From assembly GCA_003142575.1 (NCBI GenBank), contig PLMS01000031.1:56213-94935 (forward strand): DNA of 38,723 nt, read 5' to 3'. The notes below the pieces were generated by a model that was given only the letters and a program-made list of their open reading frames with translations, was not told the origin of the DNA and did no database searches. This DNA is from Ignavibacteriota bacterium (GTDB lineage: Bacteria; Bacteroidota; Ignavibacteria; UBA10030). Of this stretch, positions 36,172-38,723 are shown piece by piece; within the stretch, counting starts at the first letter, position 1, and each line of letters starts with the position of its first letter. The translations under genes and the position numbers were made by a program.

Positions 36172-38723
36172 ATGCTCACTTTGACACGACACACCAGAAC
36201 ATTCATCCTCCTGTTGATTGTTGTTTATGCTGCCTTCGGTACAGATCTCACGGAAAAGCAAAGATCAAAACTGCATCCATTGTTTCGATCATTGATAACA
36301 AAATCGTCGCAGCCATTGTTAAAGACTTCAAGCAGGTCACATCGCATCGCATCAACAGTTTCCAGCGATGGCACTGTTCGTTATGGTGCCATTGTCTACA
36401 CCCGCAATGTTGAAGAGATTCGCTCAATGGGAATACATGTCAATTCTGTTCTTCCGGAATTTGTCACTGCACAGCTCACTCCATCGGATATGGTAAGGCT
36501 CGCTGATCTTGAAAGTGTGAAGTTCCTTGATCCCGGCAAAGTGCATCATCCACTGCTCGATGTTAGTGTTCCCGAAACCGGTGCAGCACTTTTGCATTCA
36601 GGTTTTATCAACAACACTCCCTATAAAGGAGCTGGTGCGATTGTCTTGATCTACGATACCGGCATTGACTGGAAACATTTCGATTTCAGAAAATCGGATA
36701 CGACAAAGTCACGCATACTTTTTATTTGGGATCAAACTCTCACTGCGGGTGTTGACGGATCCGCACCTTCTGGTTTCTCCTACGGTGTTGAGTACACACA
36801 AGCTCAAATCGAAAACGAACTCAAGGGCAATCCGCCAGGTGTTGTGCATGAAAAAGATATTATTGGACATGGAACGCATGTGGCAAGCACCGCCGCTGGA
36901 AATGGTTTTTCATTCAATAATAAATATATCGGTATGGCACCGGAAGCAGATATCATCATCGTGAAAGGCGGAGATGGTACTTTCTCATCAACCGGAGAGA
37001 TCGATGGCTTGACGTATGCACAAAATAAGGCAACGGCATTGAAAGAACCCATTGTCGTCAATATGAGTCTCGGAGGACAAGAAGGCTCGCACGATGGAAC
37101 AAACGACGATGAAGTTGCCGTAACCAAATTTGTTCAAACTCCTGGACGCGCAGTATGTATTGCGGCTGGCAACGACGGATCGGACATGATACATGCCAAC
37201 GGAACTGTGAGCAGTGGATCACCAAGTGTAATCAAAGTAAATGTGCCACAGGGGTATACACCAAATACTGGAACAGATAATGCTTTTTTCATTCTCGATA
37301 TCTGGCTGCCCAACTCAAATGCAGTAAACATGACTATTACATCACCAACGAAGAGTATATATTCTACTCCTACAGATTCGGAATTAGATTCCCTGAAACG
37401 TCCAGAAGGCACGATAGATACATGGAACTACATTGAACAACAAAACCAGCATCGTCACATACAGGTATGGATCCACGATGCAGCTTTCCCAGTGCCTCAA
37501 TCTGGACCATGGATCATTACACTGAGCACAACAGGCACATCGACTACATACGACGCCTGGCTCGATAGCGAACTGGGCGACTTATCTGCAACCATTACTG
37601 GCGGCAATAATAATAAAACAGTTGCGATGCCTGGCACAGCAGATGGTGCAATTACAGTTGGTGCTTATGTAACAAAATGGTTCTGGACGGATTACACAGG
37701 CAGCAATTGGACATACGATAATGCTTCTGATCGAACGGCAAATATTGCATCGTTCAGCAGTATCGGACCGACAGCGGATGGCAGGAATAAACCGGATATC
37801 GCAGCACCCGGCCAGGGAATTGTTGCTGCATTCTCCAGCACTGATATTGATGAATCGACATCAGACATAATTATTAGCAATAAATATCTCCTTATGCAGG
37901 GCACGAGCATGGCAACTCCCCATGTAACGGGAGGCGTAGCATTGCTGCTCAGTGCAAAACCATCATTGACCATTGCGCAAATAAAAAATTACTTACTCTC
38001 GACAGCTCGAACTGATAATTTTACTACTTCTTCCGTCTGGAATGCAACATGGGGTAATGGCAAGATGGATATCTACAAAGCCATGGCAAGTGCAGTCGGT
38101 GCATCGGGAACAAATCGTACAATTCTATCCTATTACAGTGGAACAGCACCAAATTATACGGCAATACCCAGCCCAAATCAGAAGGTTGCTATGCGATTCA
38201 CTCCAACAACAGCTGGCAAACTTGCGAGTGTTGCTGTAAATATAAATAGTGGAGCAAATGCAATCATAGGAACTGGAAATCTGAAAGTTACAGCGATGCA
38301 GAGCGTTGCAGGAAGTCTCGATAGTATCCCCGGCGCACAACAGATAGGTAACAGCGTTCTCGTTCCATTCAATTCATTGAGTTCCGGAGTTGACAATGTG
38401 ATCGATTTTTCTTCGGCAGCAGTATCGGTTACGACCGGAATAGATTTTCAAATTGTTCTCGAACTTACCAAGGTCGGCGATACTCTTCAGCTCTCATTGG
38501 ACGACGGAACACTCAATATCAATCGCACTTCATCATATCGAACAGGTGGAACCGGTGTATTGGGATGGTACAATAGAGCCGATCCTAATTATGGATCTGG
38601 CAAACAACCGGATTACTATAATCTTCTTATAACAGCGGATATCGCAGTACCGGTAACGGATGTCGAACGCATTACTAGTGCTTTGCCAACTTCGTTTATG
38701 CTTAAGCAGAACTATCCCAATCC
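36172..38723 (+). CDS. Subtilisin-like S8 serine peptidase with propeptide and start of a T9SS tail; truncated by window edge
   Basis: Open frame from ATG 36172 to the end, absent from the ORF track because no stop is present. Triad motifs VLIYDTGID, IIGHGTHVAS, MQGTSMATPHV; C-terminal SFMLKQNYPN. Confidence 0.94.
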   Translation, partial: MLTLTRHTRTFILLLIVVYAAFGTDLTEKQRSKLHPLFRSLITKSSQPLLKTSSRSHRIASTVSSDGTVRYGAIVYTRNVEEIRSMGIHVNSVLPEFVTAQLTPSDMVRLADLESVKFLDPGKVHHPLLDVSVPETGAALLHSGFINNTPYKGAGAIVLIYDTGIDWKHFDFRKSDTTKSRILFIWDQTLTAGVDGSAPSGFSYGVEYTQAQIENELKGNPPGVVHEKDIIGHGTHVASTAAGNGFSFNNKYIGMAPEADIIIVKGGDGTFSSTGEIDGLTYAQNKATALKEPIVVNMSLGGQEGSHDGTNDDEVAVTKFVQTPGRAVCIAAGNDGSDMIHANGTVSSGSPSVIKVNVPQGYTPNTGTDNAFFILDIWLPNSNAVNMTITSPTKSIYSTPTDSELDSLKRPEGTIDTWNYIEQQNQHRHIQVWIHDAAFPVPQSGPWIITLSTTGTSTTYDAWLDSELGDLSATITGGNNNKTVAMPGTADGAITVGAYVTKWFWTDYTGSNWTYDNASDRTANIASFSSIGPTADGRNKPDIAAPGQGIVAAFSSTDIDESTSDIIISNKYLLMQGTSMATPHVTGGVALLLSAKPSLTIAQIKNYLLSTARTDNFTTSSVWNATWGNGKMDIYKAMASAVGASGTNRTILSYYSGTAPNYTAIPSPNQKVAMRFTPTTAGKLASVAVNINSGANAIIGTGNLKVTAMQSVAGSLDSIPGAQQIGNSVLVPFNSLSSGVDNVIDFSSAAVSVTTGIDFQIVLELTKVGDTLQLSLDDGTLNINRTSSYRTGGTGVLGWYNRADPNYGSGKQPDYYNLLITADIAVPVTDVERITSALPTSFMLKQNYPN

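Noticed and set aside
1-38723. CRISPR arrays, tRNA/rRNA genes, transposases, phage genes
   Set aside because: No regularly spaced repeats, tRNA-like CCA/cloverleaf, rRNA motifs, or transposase/integrase motifs were recognised by eye.

Overview
This window looks like the chromosome of a Bacteroidota/Ignavibacteria-type organism. The basis is type IX secretion (T9SS) 'YPNPFNPST' C-terminal tails, large TonB-dependent barrels, and LacI/SSS/GH content. From about 0 to 27.7 kb it is a carbohydrate-utilisation region. The plus-strand part is galM (truncated), an SSS symporter, GH31 and GH13. The minus-strand galactan-like block is a TonB receptor, a T9SS beta-helix protein, a GH53 endo-galactanase, a GH5-like enzyme, a GH2 beta-galactosidase and an orphan periplasmic sugar-binding protein. 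It is followed by a Leloir operon (SSS symporter, small membrane protein, galK, galT) and a LacI regulator. Near-identical CTGCAAACGTTTGCAG palindromes link lacI, the gal operon and the TonB-receptor promoter region into one inferred regulon. A membrane-tethered regulator with an N-terminal cytoplasmic winged-helix-like domain, one TM helix and an extracytoplasmic domain is divergent from the TonB receptor. From 27.8 to 38.7 kb there are a proline-rich secreted protein, an M28-like peptidase coupled to a DrrAB-like ABC transporter, a CBM9-like Gly-rich lipoprotein, an OMP beta-barrel, and a small lipoprotein homologous to the propeptide of the adjacent T9SS-tailed subtilase, which runs off the window. 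The strongest leads are the stand-alone propeptide/subtilase pair, the membrane-tethered regulator next to a SusD-less TonB receptor, and apparent active-site substitutions in the GH13 and M28 proteins. All family calls come from reading motifs by eye; no database search was run.
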